A stretch of DNA of 64,000 nucleotides from Gemmatimonadaceae bacterium (GTDB lineage Bacteria; Latescibacterota; UBA2968; UBA8231). The translations under genes were made by a program, and so were the position numbers. Of this stretch, positions 1 through 8,823 are shown piece by piece; the first letter of the stretch is position 1, and every line of letters starts with the position of its first letter. Below the pieces are notes generated by a model, which searched no databases, was not told where the DNA came from, and saw nothing but the letters and a program-made list of their open reading frames with translations. Location: positions 124,001-188,000 of the forward strand of contig JAPOZM010000099.1 of the NCBI GenBank assembly GCA_026706075.1, given 5' to 3'.

Positions 1-1
1 G

Positions 2-1012
2 GACTACTACGCCCAGGCCGACGGCGGTCCGATCTTCTCCTACGTCCAGTTCGGCGCCCTCATGGCCCTGGTCGGCTATACCCTGTGGACGGCGCGGGGG
101 CACCTGCGCGGCAGCTGGCGGGCCGCCTGGCGCTCGTCGACCTCCTCGGCCGGGGACGCCATGTCCATGCGCAGCGTCTACGTGCAGCTGATCCTGGGGC
201 TGGTGCTGATGACGGGATGGTTCACCGCCGTGGGCGTGCCTCTCTGGGCGGGAGCGGCCTTCGTCCTGGTGATGACGGCCACCTTCGTGGGGATCACCCG
301 CATCCTCTGCGAGGCCGGGCTGGCCCGGACCCGGGCGCAGCTTCCCACGCCCACGGTGCTGCGCTCCATGGCCGGCACCGCCCACCTGGGCCCGGCCGGG
401 ACGATCGGCGTCCTGGGTTACGGTCAGGTCTGGATGAGCGACGTGCGCACCTTCGTCATGGCCGCCGCCGCCAACGGCCTCAAGCTGACGGCCTCGATCC
501 GGGGCAAGGCCCTGGTCCTGGGGAGCACGGTGCTGGCGGTGGTCCTCGCCCTCGTCGCGTCGATCGGGTCGACCCTGTACTTCGCCTACGAGAGCGGCGC
601 CCACAACGCCAACAGCTGGTTCTTCATCCGCGCCCCCCGGTACATCGTCGACTTCGCCGCCGGGTACGTGCGGGAGCCGGCGGCCGTCGACGCGGCGGGC
701 CTGGGGCTGATGGGGCTGGGCGGCGCCGGCATGCTCGGCCTCTACTGGATCCGCGCCCACTTCATGGGCTTTCCCATCCACCCCCTGGGGCTGGCGGTCT
801 CCCAGATGGCCCTCACCCGCCACATGTGGTTCTGCATGTTCGTCGTGTGGCTGCTGAAGGCGGTGATGATCCGCTACGGCGGCCCCGGCCTGCTGCTGCG
901 GGTGCGGCCCTTCTTCCTCGGCTTCATCCTCGGGGAGTTCGTGGCCCTCGCCACGTGGCTGATGATCGACCTGGCCACGGGGGCCCAGGGCAACAGCCTC
1001 TTCAACGTCTGA
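2..1012 (+). CDS. DUF6785/DUF6784-type polytopic membrane protein, C-terminal part
   Basis: The reading frame is open from the first bases of the window, so the start lies upstream and this is the C-terminal ~336 residues. Several strongly hydrophobic stretches can be seen, for example around 180-310, 520-600, 690-760, 825-875 and 905-985. The end has a conserved-looking pattern: HPLGLAVSQ, then MWFCMFVVWLLK, then RYGG and RPFFLGFILGEF. I recognise this pattern from DUF6785/6784 proteins common in planctomycetes and Latescibacteria, which resemble oligopeptide-transporter-like membrane proteins. The substrate is unknown. It ends 12 bp before the convergent RraA-like gene. The family call is from memory of the motif, not from a search. 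Confidence 0.7.
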   Translation, partial: DYYAQADGGPIFSYVQFGALMALVGYTLWTARGHLRGSWRAAWRSSTSSAGDAMSMRSVYVQLILGLVLMTGWFTAVGVPLWAGAAFVLVMTATFVGITRILCEAGLARTRAQLPTPTVLRSMAGTAHLGPAGTIGVLGYGQVWMSDVRTFVMAAAANGLKLTASIRGKALVLGSTVLAVVLALVASIGSTLYFAYESGAHNANSWFFIRAPRYIVDFAAGYVREPAAVDAAGLGLMGLGGAGMLGLYWIRAHFMGFPIHPLGLAVSQMALTRHMWFCMFVVWLLKAVMIRYGGPGLLLRVRPFFLGFILGEFVALATWLMIDLATGAQGNSLFNV

Positions 1013-1024
1013 CGCCGGGCGCCC

Positions 1025-1771
1025 TCAGCCCTCCCGTTTCTTCTGCCAGGCCTCGTACTCGGGGCGGGCCTCCTCCGAGAGGGGGTAGTACTTCCTCAGG
1101 TGGCCGCCCTCGAGCAGCCGGAGGCGGCTGAACTCCTCCCACTCGGCGTGGGAACCGGCGGTCTCGACGAGCCCGGCCGCCAGCTTCGCGGGCACCGCCA
1201 CGACCCCGTCGTCGTCGGCGACGATGACGTCCCCGGGCAGCACCAGGGTGTCGTTGAGGGCGATGGGCACGTTCACGGCGTAGGGGAAGATGCTCGTCTG
1301 GGTGTGGAAGTTCGGCGTCACCCCCCGAAGCCACAGCCCCAGGTCGAGGTCGCGCTGCACGATGGGGTAGTCGCGGATGCAGCCGTCGACGACGACGCCG
1401 GCGCCGCCGCGGCCCTGGAAGAAGGTGAGCATCATGTTGCCGAAGACGCCGCTCTTCATGTCGCCCCGGGCGTCGACGCAGACCACGTCCCCCGGCCGCG
1501 TGTGGTAGAGCACGTGCCGGTGGAGCTGCGACTCCGGGTCGGCGTACTCGTCCTGGTCGTACACGTCCTCCCGCTGGGGCATGAACTGCAGGGTGAGGGC
1601 CGGGCCGACGACGCTCTTTCCGGGGGTGAAGGGCACGGGCCCGAGGACGTGGGGGTCCTGGATGCCGAGGCGCTTGAGCTCGCCGGCGGCGGTGGCCGAG
1701 CCGATCTCCCGGAGCCCGTCGATGATCTCCGGCGGCGGGCGCTCGATGTCGGGGGTGTGGGTGTCGGCCAT
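1025..1771 (-). CDS. RraA family protein (HMG/CHA aldolase-like)
   Basis: This encodes 248 residues of the RraA fold. Members are class II pyruvate aldolases (4-hydroxy-4-methyl-2-oxoglutarate/4-carboxy-4-hydroxy-2-oxoadipate aldolase, or related lyases) or the RNase E regulator RraA. The diagnostic stretch GVVVDGCIRDYP, holding the Arg-Asp pair that binds substrate and metal, is present. So are VVCVDARGD upstream and DVIVADDDGVVAVP downstream. I chose the ATG at 1771 because AGGAGGAAGAG lies just before it; a longer reading to 1855 adds a basic low-complexity leader with no ribosome site. In these bacteria RraA-like genes usually sit among catabolic genes, so an aldolase or decarboxylase role is more likely than RNase E control. 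Confidence 0.85.
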   Translation of the reverse strand: MADTHTPDIERPPPEIIDGLREIGSATAAGELKRLGIQDPHVLGPVPFTPGKSVVGPALTLQFMPQREDVYDQDEYADPESQLHRHVLYHTRPGDVVCVDARGDMKSGVFGNMMLTFFQGRGGAGVVVDGCIRDYPIVQRDLDLGLWLRGVTPNFHTQTSIFPYAVNVPIALNDTLVLPGDVIVADDDGVVAVPAKLAAGLVETAGSHAEWEEFSRLRLLEGGHLRKYYPLSEEARPEYEAWQKKREG

Positions 1772-1865
1772 CTCTTCCTCCTCGCGGTTTCGGTGGGCCC
1801 CTGTCCTTGCGGGCGGGAGAAGGTAGGCAAGAACCCCCGGGCCCATGGTGTCCACCGACGTCCGG

Positions 1866-1894
1866 TTGACGGCCCCCGCGGCATGACGTTAGCT
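1866..1894 (+). promoter_or_regulatory. Putative sigma70-type promoter for the alkyl-DHAP synthase-like gene
   Basis: TTGACG at 1866-1871 is followed by a 17-bp spacer and TTAGCT at 1889-1894. The ATG at 1919 lies 24 bp further on. The same arrangement recurs upstream of other transcription units in this window. Called by eye. Confidence 0.5.
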
Positions 1895-1918
1895 CCCTGA
1901 CCGCCGAAGGCATCCCGC

Positions 1919-3766
1919 ATGAACGAAGCCCTCCTCATCGCCGCCACCGTCGTCCTCCTCGCCGCGCTCCTCGCTCTGCGCAGCCGGCGGGGGAGCGGCG
2001 GCCAACTCGACAGTTCCTACGACGAGTCCGAGGGCGAACGCCGCCTGCACAAGTGGGGATACTCGGACACCCGCTTCGAGTTCGACGGCCCGCGCAGCGT
2101 CCGGGTCACCGGATCCCGCTACCCGCTGGCCGGCTACAGCCTGCCGTTCTTCGTCCCCTTCGCCGAGGAGGTTCTCGGCGTACCGATCACGCCCGAGGAG
2201 ATGGTGCCCGAGGTGGAGCGCGGCCCCCTGCCGCCGGGGCGGTCCTGCGAGGCCTTCCTCGACGCCTGCCGGCAGCAGCTCGGCGAGGACCACGCCGCAA
2301 CCGACGACGAGACCCGCCTGACCCACAGCCACGGCCAGCTCAGCGTCGACGAGATCTACCGCCTTCTCTACATCGGCAGCCTGCCGCGGGTGGCCGACCT
2401 CGTGGTCTTTCCGGAGAGCGAGGACGAGGCGCGCCGACTCGTGAGCCTGGCGGTGGAGCACGGCGTCTGCCTGGTGCCCTACGGGGGCGGCACCAACGTC
2501 AGCGGCGCCCTCTCCCTGCCGCCGGCGGAGGAGCGCCCCATCGCCTCCGTCGACATGAGCCGCATGAACCGCATCCTGTGGCTGGACGAGGACAACCTGC
2601 AGGCCTGCGTCGAGGCGGGAATCACCGGCAAGGAGCTGGAGCGCCTCCTCGGGGAGCGCGGCTACACCACGGGCCACGACCCCGACAGCGTCGAGCTCTC
2701 CACCCTCGGCGGCTGGATCGCCACCAACGCCAGCGGCATGAAGAAGAACCGCTACGGCAACATCGAGGACATCGTCGTCGAGGCGACCCTGGCAACGCCG
2801 GCGGGGGAGGTCGAGTCCCGCCGCCCCACGCCGCGCAACTCCACCGGGGTGGCGCCGCGCCTCTGGCTCTTCGGCTGCGAGGGCAACCTCGGCCTGATCA
2901 CCAAGGCGGTGATCAAGATCCACCCGCGGCCCGAAGCGCGGGAGTACGGCTCCCTGGTCTTCCCCTCCCTCGACCACGGAATCCGCTACCTGAAAGCCCT
3001 GCGCCGCGAGGGGGCCCTGCCGGCGAGCATCCGCCTGGTGAACAACACCGAGTTCCGCTTCGGTCAGGCCCTGAAGCCGGCGCCCTCGGCCGGGGCCCGC
3101 GTCAAGACGGCGGTGCAGCGATTCGTACTGGCGCGGGTGAAGGGCTTCGACCTGCGCAACCTGGCGGCGTGCACCATCGTCATGGAGGGCACCCGCCGCG
3201 AGCTGGTCTGGCAGAAGCGCATCATCTTCTCCCTGGCCAAGGGCTTCGGGGGCGTCAGCGGCGGCGCCCACAACGGCCGGCGCGGCTACATGCTCACCTT
3301 CGCCATCGCCTACATCCGCGACTTCCTCAACCAGTTCCACATCATGGGCGAGACCTTCGAGACCTCGGTGCCCTGGGACCGCATCCATGACGTGACCGGC
3401 GCCGTCGAGGAGAAGCTCGCCGAGCAGTGCCGCAGCCACGGCGTGCGGGGGACGCCGTACCTGTCCTACCGCATCACCCAGACCTATCACACCGGGGTGT
3501 GCATCTACTTCACCATGGGCTTCAGCGGCAAGGGCCTGGAGGCGCCCGACCGCGTCTACCACGACGTGGAGGCGAGTCTGCGGCAGGCGATCCTCGACCA
3601 CGGCGGCTCCCTGTCCCACCACCACGGCGTCGGCAAGATCCGCGCCGCCTTCCTGCCGGAGGTGCAGACCGAGGCCAGCCTGAAGATCCTGCGCGAGACC
3701 AAGCGGGCCATGGACCCGGACGACGTCTTCGGCATCGCCAACGGCGCCCTCGCCGCCGACCGCTGA
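1919..3766 (+). CDS. FAD-binding oxidase, alkyldihydroxyacetonephosphate synthase (AGPS)-like
   Basis: This 615-residue flavoprotein opens with one hydrophobic segment (about residues 4-20), suggesting membrane anchoring. KWGYSD near residue 45 and the PCMH-type FAD domain follow, with PYGGGTNVSG (187-196) and TGHDPDSVE...GGWIATNASG (251-273). The C-terminal SHHHGVGK (triple His at about 567-569) is the hallmark of alkyl-DHAP synthases, where the His run is catalytic. The enzyme swaps the acyl chain of acyl-DHAP for a fatty alcohol, making an ether bond. A D-lactate/glycolate oxidase subfamily is possible but less likely given the triple His. The next gene, 8 bp downstream, is an SDR that could act as the matching keto-reductase. 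Confidence 0.85.
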   Translation: MNEALLIAATVVLLAALLALRSRRGSGGQLDSSYDESEGERRLHKWGYSDTRFEFDGPRSVRVTGSRYPLAGYSLPFFVPFAEEVLGVPITPEEMVPEVERGPLPPGRSCEAFLDACRQQLGEDHAATDDETRLTHSHGQLSVDEIYRLLYIGSLPRVADLVVFPESEDEARRLVSLAVEHGVCLVPYGGGTNVSGALSLPPAEERPIASVDMSRMNRILWLDEDNLQACVEAGITGKELERLLGERGYTTGHDPDSVELSTLGGWIATNASGMKKNRYGNIEDIVVEATLATPAGEVESRRPTPRNSTGVAPRLWLFGCEGNLGLITKAVIKIHPRPEAREYGSLVFPSLDHGIRYLKALRREGALPASIRLVNNTEFRFGQALKPAPSAGARVKTAVQRFVLARVKGFDLRNLAACTIVMEGTRRELVWQKRIIFSLAKGFGGVSGGAHNGRRGYMLTFAIAYIRDFLNQFHIMGETFETSVPWDRIHDVTGAVEEKLAEQCRSHGVRGTPYLSYRITQTYHTGVCIYFTMGFSGKGLEAPDRVYHDVEASLRQAILDHGGSLSHHHGVGKIRAAFLPEVQTEASLKILRETKRAMDPDDVFGIANGALAADR

Positions 3767-3774
3767 GCCGCCCG

Positions 3775-4617
3775 TTGCCCGGGGAACCCTCGGTCGTCAT
3801 CACCGGCGCCTCCTCCGGCCTTGGAGCGGCCCTGGCCGGCGCCTTCGCCCGCGACGGCGCCCGCCTGACGCTGATGGCCCGACGGGAGGACCGCCTGGCG
3901 GAGGTCGCCGAGGCCTGCGGCCCGCGGGTGGAGACCGTGCCGGGGGACGTCACCGTCCCCGGTGACGGGGAACGGCTCGTGGAGGCTGCCGTCGCCGCAC
4001 ACGGCGGCATCGACTGCCTCGTCGCCAACGCCGGGATGAGCATGTGGGCCCCCTTCGAGGAAGTGCGCGACCTGTCCCTGTTCCGGCGGCTCATGGAGGT
4101 CAACTATCTCGGCGCCGTGCACTGCGTCCACCCGGCGCTGCCCTATCTGAAGGAGAGCCGCGGGCAGTTCGTGGCGATCTCGTCGATCCAGGGCCGCGTG
4201 GGGGTGCCGCAGCACACGGGGTACTCGGCCTCCAAGCACGCCCTGCAGGGGCTCTGCGACGCCCTGCGCATGGAGCTGGAGGGCAGCGGCGTCAACGTCC
4301 TCACCGTGGTCCTGCACTGGCTCGGGGGCACGGAGCTGCGGGAGCAGGCCCTGGCCGCCGACGGTCGGCCCTTCGGCGAGGGCCGCCGCCGGCCGAGCCG
4401 CGACGCCATCGGCCTCGAGGAGACCTGCGCCGCCGTCCTGCGAGCGGTGAAGGAGCGCCGCCGCGAGCTGGTGATGCCCTGGAAGCTCAAGGCCCTCCTC
4501 GCCATCCGCGCTCTGCGGCCGCGGCTGTCGGAGGCGCTTGTGCGCCGGGCGGTGGACCGCCAGGGGGGCGAGGCCGTGGGGGAGGCGCCGGACCCCGACA
4601 ACACTTCGGCACGCTGA
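3775..4617 (+). CDS. Short-chain dehydrogenase/reductase (SDR)
   Basis: About 280 residues with a classical SDR core: TGASSGLG cofactor loop (10-17), NAG (85-87), SSI around 136-138 and the catalytic pair YSASK (Tyr150, Lys154). The C-terminus continues with a basic, partly hydrophobic tail, as in membrane-associated DHRS7-like reductases. The start is uncertain: TTG at 3775 is the only common start codon just before the nucleotide-binding motif and lies 8 bp after the upstream stop; no clear ribosome site is seen. Its position directly after the AGPS-like gene suggests reduction of alkyl- or acyl-DHAP, by analogy to mammalian DHRS7B/PexRAP. That is inference; substrate cannot be read from sequence. 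Confidence 0.85.
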   Translation: MPGEPSVVITGASSGLGAALAGAFARDGARLTLMARREDRLAEVAEACGPRVETVPGDVTVPGDGERLVEAAVAAHGGIDCLVANAGMSMWAPFEEVRDLSLFRRLMEVNYLGAVHCVHPALPYLKESRGQFVAISSIQGRVGVPQHTGYSASKHALQGLCDALRMELEGSGVNVLTVVLHWLGGTELREQALAADGRPFGEGRRRPSRDAIGLEETCAAVLRAVKERRRELVMPWKLKALLAIRALRPRLSEALVRRAVDRQGGEAVGEAPDPDNTSAR

Positions 4618-4711
4618 TGATGATCGCCCACGACCGGGACCGCGAGGCCGTCTGGCGTGCCTCCGTGGAGCGCCCCGCCCGCGACGTCGTGCCGAGGCGG
4701 CCCTGATCGGG

Positions 4712-4733
4712 CGATTGCCCGCATCCGCAATCG
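4712..4733. repeat. Short inverted repeat in the SDR / M16 protease gap
   Basis: CGATTGC (4712-4718) and GCAATCG (4727-4733) form a perfect 7-bp inverted repeat with an 8-base spacer. It lies in the 170-bp gap 4618-4787, which holds no gene I can support. A run of T (4741-4746) follows closely, so it could be a weak terminator for the AGPS/SDR unit or an operator for the protease gene. Confidence 0.35.
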
Positions 4734-4787
4734 TTGGCAAGTTTTCTCCCCTCCTTGCCGCTCCCACCCCGTCGAATCGGATACGCC

Positions 4788-7667
4788 ATGACGCGCCGGC
4801 CATCGCTCGCCCTGACCCTTCCCCTCCTCGCCGTCGTCCTGTCCCTCGCCGGCTGCGCCGCCCGGCCCTCCGCCACCGGGACCGCCGCCGAGGCGGCCGC
4901 GGACGGCCTGGACTCGGTGCTGCCCGCCGATCCCAAGGTCACCCTCGGGACCCTCGACAACGGCCTGCGCTACGTCATTCGGGCCAACGCCAAGCCCGAG
5001 AACCGGGCCGAGCTGCGTCTCGCCCTCGACGTGGGCTCGATCCTGGAGACCGACGAGGAGCAGGGGCTGGCCCACTTCGCCGAGCACATGGCATTCAACG
5101 GCACCACCCACTTCGAGAAGCAGGAGCTGTGGTCCTACCTGGAGTCGGTGGGGCTGCGCACGGGAGCCGACCTCAACGCCCACACCAGCTTCGACGAGAC
5201 CGTCTACAAGCTCACCGTGCCCCTCGACTCGGTGCGGGTGGTGGAGCAGGCCTTCCAGATCTTCGAGGACTGGGCCCACGGAATCACCTTCGACGGCGAG
5301 GAGATCGAGAAGGAGCGGGGCGTCGTCATCGAGGAGTGGCGCCGCGGCCAGGGCGCCGGCCTGCGCATGCTCTACAAGCAGCTTCCCGTACTCTTCGCCG
5401 ACTCCAGGTACGCCGAGCGCATCCCCATCGGGCAGAAGGCGGTTCTCGACACCTTCCACCACGACACGCTCCGCGAGTTCTACCGCCGCTGGTACCGGCC
5501 GGACCTGATGGGGTTCGTCGCCGTGGGCGACTTCGAGCCCGCCTGGATGGAGAGCCTGATCACCGAGTATCTGGGGAGGGTCCCGGCCGCCGAAGAGGCC
5601 ACGGTGCGGCCCGAGGCGCCGGTGCCCGATCACGAGGAGACCCTCTTCGCCATCGTCACCGACCCGGAGGCCACCTCCAACGTCGTCCGGGTCATGCACA
5701 AGGAGGACCCGAACGAGGACTCGACCCGGGGCGCCTACCGGCAGCGCCTGATCGAGAGCCTCTACCACGGCATGCTCAACCGGCGGCTCTACGAGCTGAC
5801 CACCAGGGCGGAGCCGCCCTTCCTCGGGGCCTTCTCCGGCGGCTACTACTCGGTGCGCACCAAGGAGATGATCCAGCTCGCCGCCGGCGTGGAGAACAAC
5901 GGTTTCGACCGCGGCCTGGAGGCCCTGCTCACCGAGGCCGAGCGCGTCCGCCAGCACGGCTTTACGGCCACGGAGATGGCCCGCCAGAAGAAGGAGCAGC
6001 TGCGCGCCATGGAGCAGTCCTGGCGCGAGCGCGACAAGCTCCAGTCCCGGGGCTTCGCCGCCGAGTACGTGCGTCACCTGCTGGAGGGCGAGCCGATCCC
6101 CGGCATCGAGGGGGAGTACGAGCTCCACCAGGAGCTGCTCCCCACCATCACCCTGGAGGAGGTGAACGAGCTGGCGGGGGAGTGGACCGGCGGCGGCAAC
6201 CGCGTCATCACCGTCACCGCTCCCGACAAGGAGGGGGTCGGCGTGCCCACCGAGGAGGAGCTGCTCGCCATCCTGGAGATGGTCGCCGCCAGTCCGGTGG
6301 AAGCCTACGTCGACCAGGGCGCCGACCTGCCGCTGCTGCCCGACGAGCCCATGGGGGGGGCCGTGGCCTCCCGCGCCGAGATCCCGGAGCTCGGGGTCAC
6401 CCGGTGGGAGCTGTCCAACGGGGTGCGGGTCTTCCTCAAGCCCACGGACTTCAAGAACGACCAGATCCTGTTCGCGGCGTACAGCCCCGGCGGCCACTCG
6501 CTGGTGGAGGACGGGGAGTTCGTCGCCGCCTCCACCGCCGCCACCGTGGTCACCGAGGGCGGCCTCGGGAACTTCGACAAGGTGGGCCTCATCAAATGGC
6601 TCAGCGGCAAGGTGGTGAGCGTCTCGCCATACGTCTCGGAGCTGGAGGAGGGGCTGTCGGGATCGGCCTCGCCCCAGGACGCGGAGACGATGTTCCAGAT
6701 GATCCACGCCTACTTCACCGCCACGCGCTCGGACAGCGCCGCCTTCACCTCCCTCCACACCCGCCTGCGGGCGTGGCTGGAGAACCGCAGCGCCGACCCC
6801 GAGACCGCCTTCGCCGACACGGTCTCGGTGACCATGTCCCAGTACCACCACCGGGCCCGCCCCTGGTCGCTGGCCATGCTCGACGAGCTCGACCTGGAGG
6901 CCTCGGTGCGGATTTTCCGCGACCGCTTCGCCGACGCCTCGGACTTCACCTTCATCTTCGTCGGCAACTTCACCGCCGAGGCGATGGAACCCCTGGTCAA
7001 CCGCTACCTGGCGAGCCTGCCGGCGCCGGAACGCGGGGAGAGCTGGCGCGACGTGGACATCGACCCGCCCTCGGGGGTGGTTACGAAGGTCGTCCGCGCC
7101 GGCCTGGAGCCGAAGAGCCAGACCCGCATCCTCTTCACCGGACCCTTCGACTTCGACGTGCGCGCCGACCGGATCCAGCTGAGCCTGATGGCCCAGGCCT
7201 TCCAGATCAAGCTGCGCGAGGTCCTGCGCGAGGACCTGGGCGGCACCTACAGCGTCGGCGTGCGCGCCTCCCTCTCCCACTGGCCCGAGGAGCGCTACCA
7301 GCTCCGGGTGAGCTTCGGCAGCGACCCGGAGCGGGCCGAGGAGCTGAGCGCCGTGGTCTTCGACCAGATCGACAGTCTGCGCTCCTCCGGCCTCGACTCG
7401 ACGTACGTGGAGAGGGTCAGGGAAATCCGCCGCCGCGAGCACGAGGTCGCCCTGAAGGAGAACAACTGGTGGCTCGGCAGCCTGCGCTATGCCGACACCC
7501 ACGGGATCGACCCGCTGCTGATCCTCGACCGGTCCCTGGTGGAGGGGCTGACCGCGGCCGACGTGCACCGCATGGCGCAGCGCTTCGACACCGGCAACTA
7601 CGCCCGGTTCGTCATGCTGCCGGCGCAGGTGGACAGCACCGCGGCCGAGTTGGAACCCGGGCCGTGA
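4788..7667 (+). CDS. M16 family zinc metalloprotease, lipoprotein
   Basis: This encodes 959 residues. The chosen ATG gives a lipoprotein signal peptide, MTRRPSL then a hydrophobic core and the lipobox LAGC (Cys23), so it should be lipid-anchored in the envelope. The inverted zinc motif HFAEH sits at 96-100 and the third ligand Glu at about 176 (KERGVVIEEW), the spacing typical of pitrilysin/PqqL-type M16 enzymes. A second M16 half begins near residue 530 (ELGVTRWELSNGVRVFLKPT) and lacks the zinc motif, as usual for two-half enzymes. Likely substrates are peptides in the periplasm. Its stop codon overlaps the GTG start of the next gene by 3-4 bp, so the two are probably co-translated. Confidence 0.93.
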   Translation: MTRRPSLALTLPLLAVVLSLAGCAARPSATGTAAEAAADGLDSVLPADPKVTLGTLDNGLRYVIRANAKPENRAELRLALDVGSILETDEEQGLAHFAEHMAFNGTTHFEKQELWSYLESVGLRTGADLNAHTSFDETVYKLTVPLDSVRVVEQAFQIFEDWAHGITFDGEEIEKERGVVIEEWRRGQGAGLRMLYKQLPVLFADSRYAERIPIGQKAVLDTFHHDTLREFYRRWYRPDLMGFVAVGDFEPAWMESLITEYLGRVPAAEEATVRPEAPVPDHEETLFAIVTDPEATSNVVRVMHKEDPNEDSTRGAYRQRLIESLYHGMLNRRLYELTTRAEPPFLGAFSGGYYSVRTKEMIQLAAGVENNGFDRGLEALLTEAERVRQHGFTATEMARQKKEQLRAMEQSWRERDKLQSRGFAAEYVRHLLEGEPIPGIEGEYELHQELLPTITLEEVNELAGEWTGGGNRVITVTAPDKEGVGVPTEEELLAILEMVAASPVEAYVDQGADLPLLPDEPMGGAVASRAEIPELGVTRWELSNGVRVFLKPTDFKNDQILFAAYSPGGHSLVEDGEFVAASTAATVVTEGGLGNFDKVGLIKWLSGKVVSVSPYVSELEEGLSGSASPQDAETMFQMIHAYFTATRSDSAAFTSLHTRLRAWLENRSADPETAFADTVSVTMSQYHHRARPWSLAMLDELDLEASVRIFRDRFADASDFTFIFVGNFTAEAMEPLVNRYLASLPAPERGESWRDVDIDPPSGVVTKVVRAGLEPKSQTRILFTGPFDFDVRADRIQLSLMAQAFQIKLREVLREDLGGTYSVGVRASLSHWPEERYQLRVSFGSDPERAEELSAVVFDQIDSLRSSGLDSTYVERVREIRRREHEVALKENNWWLGSLRYADTHGIDPLLILDRSLVEGLTAADVHRMAQRFDTGNYARFVMLPAQVDSTAAELEPGP

Positions 7668-8716
7668 AGGTCGCCGCCCTCGAGCAGGAGGAGCTCTTCG
7701 TCAGCGGCGAGGGCGGCTGCCACACCTACCGCATACCGGCCCTGGCGGTCACCGCCGGGGGCGCGGTCCTGGCCTTCTGCGAGGGCCGCCGCAACAGCCG
7801 CTCGGACAGCGGCCAGATCGACCTGCTCCTGCGCCGCAGCACCGACGGTGGCCGCACCTGGAGCCCGCCCCGGGTGGTGGTCACCGAGCCGGGCATGACC
7901 TGCGGCAACCCCTGTCCCGTGGTCGACGCCCCCGGCGGCCGGGTGTGGCTGCCGTTCTGCAAGAACCTGGCCGACGGCCCGGAGAGTCTGATCATCGAGG
8001 GCCGGGCGCCGCGAACGGTGTGGATCACCCACTCCGATGGCGACGGCGAGAGCTGGTCCGAGCCCTTGGAGATCACGGCCCACGTGAAGGCGCCGGAGTG
8101 GACCTGGTACGCCACCGGCCCCGGTCACGGGATTCAGCTCGGCAGCGGCCGGCTGGTGGTCCCCTGCGACCACATCGTGGGTCTGCACCACGATGCCCGG
8201 CGCGATCCCTACCACTCGCACGTGATCCTGTCCGACGATGGCGGCGAGAGCTGGCGCATCGGGGGCATCGTCGACGAGGGCACCAACGAGTGCTGCGTGG
8301 TGGAGACGGCGGACGGCTCCCTCTACCTCAACGCCCGCAGCTACCATGGGCGCAAGGTCCGGTCCGGCGCCCGCAGCGGCGACGGCGGCGACAGCTTCGA
8401 GCCTCGGGTCTGCGAGGAGGGCCTGCCGGAGCCGGTCTGCCAGGGGAGCCTGGTGAGCCTGGCGTCTCCGGGGGGCCCGCCCACCGACCGGGCCCTGTTC
8501 GCCAATCCCGCCAGCACCGAGGCGCGGGAGAACCTCACCTTGCGGGCTACCGCCGACGGCGGCCGAACCTGGGCCGTCGTGCGCAGCCTCTACGAGGGGC
8601 CTTCGGCCTATTCCGACCTGGCGGTCACCGCCGCGGGCGAAATCCTCTGCCTGTACGAGCGCGGCGCCGACCACCCTTACGAGACCCTCACCCTGGCGCG
8701 CTTCACCCTCGGCTGA
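7664..8716 (+). CDS. Sialidase-like (BNR/Asp-box) beta-propeller protein
   Basis: About 350 residues. The start is GTG at 7664, overlapping the protease stop (GTGA). YRIPAL near residue 25 matches the FRIP/YRIP motif of sialidases, and Asp-box repeats are visible: STDGGRTW, HSDGDGESW, LSDDGGESW and TADGGRTW. No signal peptide is evident. These propellers include exo-alpha-sialidases and many related hydrolases or carbohydrate-binding proteins, so substrate is open. Several proteins of this kind lie in the window. Confidence 0.85.
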   Translation: MKVAALEQEELFVSGEGGCHTYRIPALAVTAGGAVLAFCEGRRNSRSDSGQIDLLLRRSTDGGRTWSPPRVVVTEPGMTCGNPCPVVDAPGGRVWLPFCKNLADGPESLIIEGRAPRTVWITHSDGDGESWSEPLEITAHVKAPEWTWYATGPGHGIQLGSGRLVVPCDHIVGLHHDARRDPYHSHVILSDDGGESWRIGGIVDEGTNECCVVETADGSLYLNARSYHGRKVRSGARSGDGGDSFEPRVCEEGLPEPVCQGSLVSLASPGGPPTDRALFANPASTEARENLTLRATADGGRTWAVVRSLYEGPSAYSDLAVTAAGEILCLYERGADHPYETLTLARFTLG

Positions 8717-8757
8717 GCCGTCCGGGCGGTCCTGCGCCGATGCCGGCGCCGCCCGCT

Positions 8758-8785
8758 TTGACCGGCAGACGGGCGCGCCTAGGTT
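8758..8785 (+). promoter_or_regulatory. Putative promoter for the cyclase operon
   Basis: TTGACC (8758-8763), a 16-bp spacer and TAGGTT (8780-8785) lie 38 bp before the ATG at 8824. A good ribosome site, AAGGAGG, follows at about 8810-8816. The gene group 8824-14896 would be its transcription unit. Confidence 0.5.
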
Positions 8786-8823
8786 TGCCCCCTCGCGCGG
8801 AAGCTCTCCAAGGAGGCACGACC

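Noticed and set aside
4143-7568. A 1141-codon open frame on the minus strand
   Set aside because: It lies antisense to the M16 protease, which has intact catalytic motifs. Long spurious frames are expected at this GC content, and the translated product is low-complexity Gly/Val/His/Leu.
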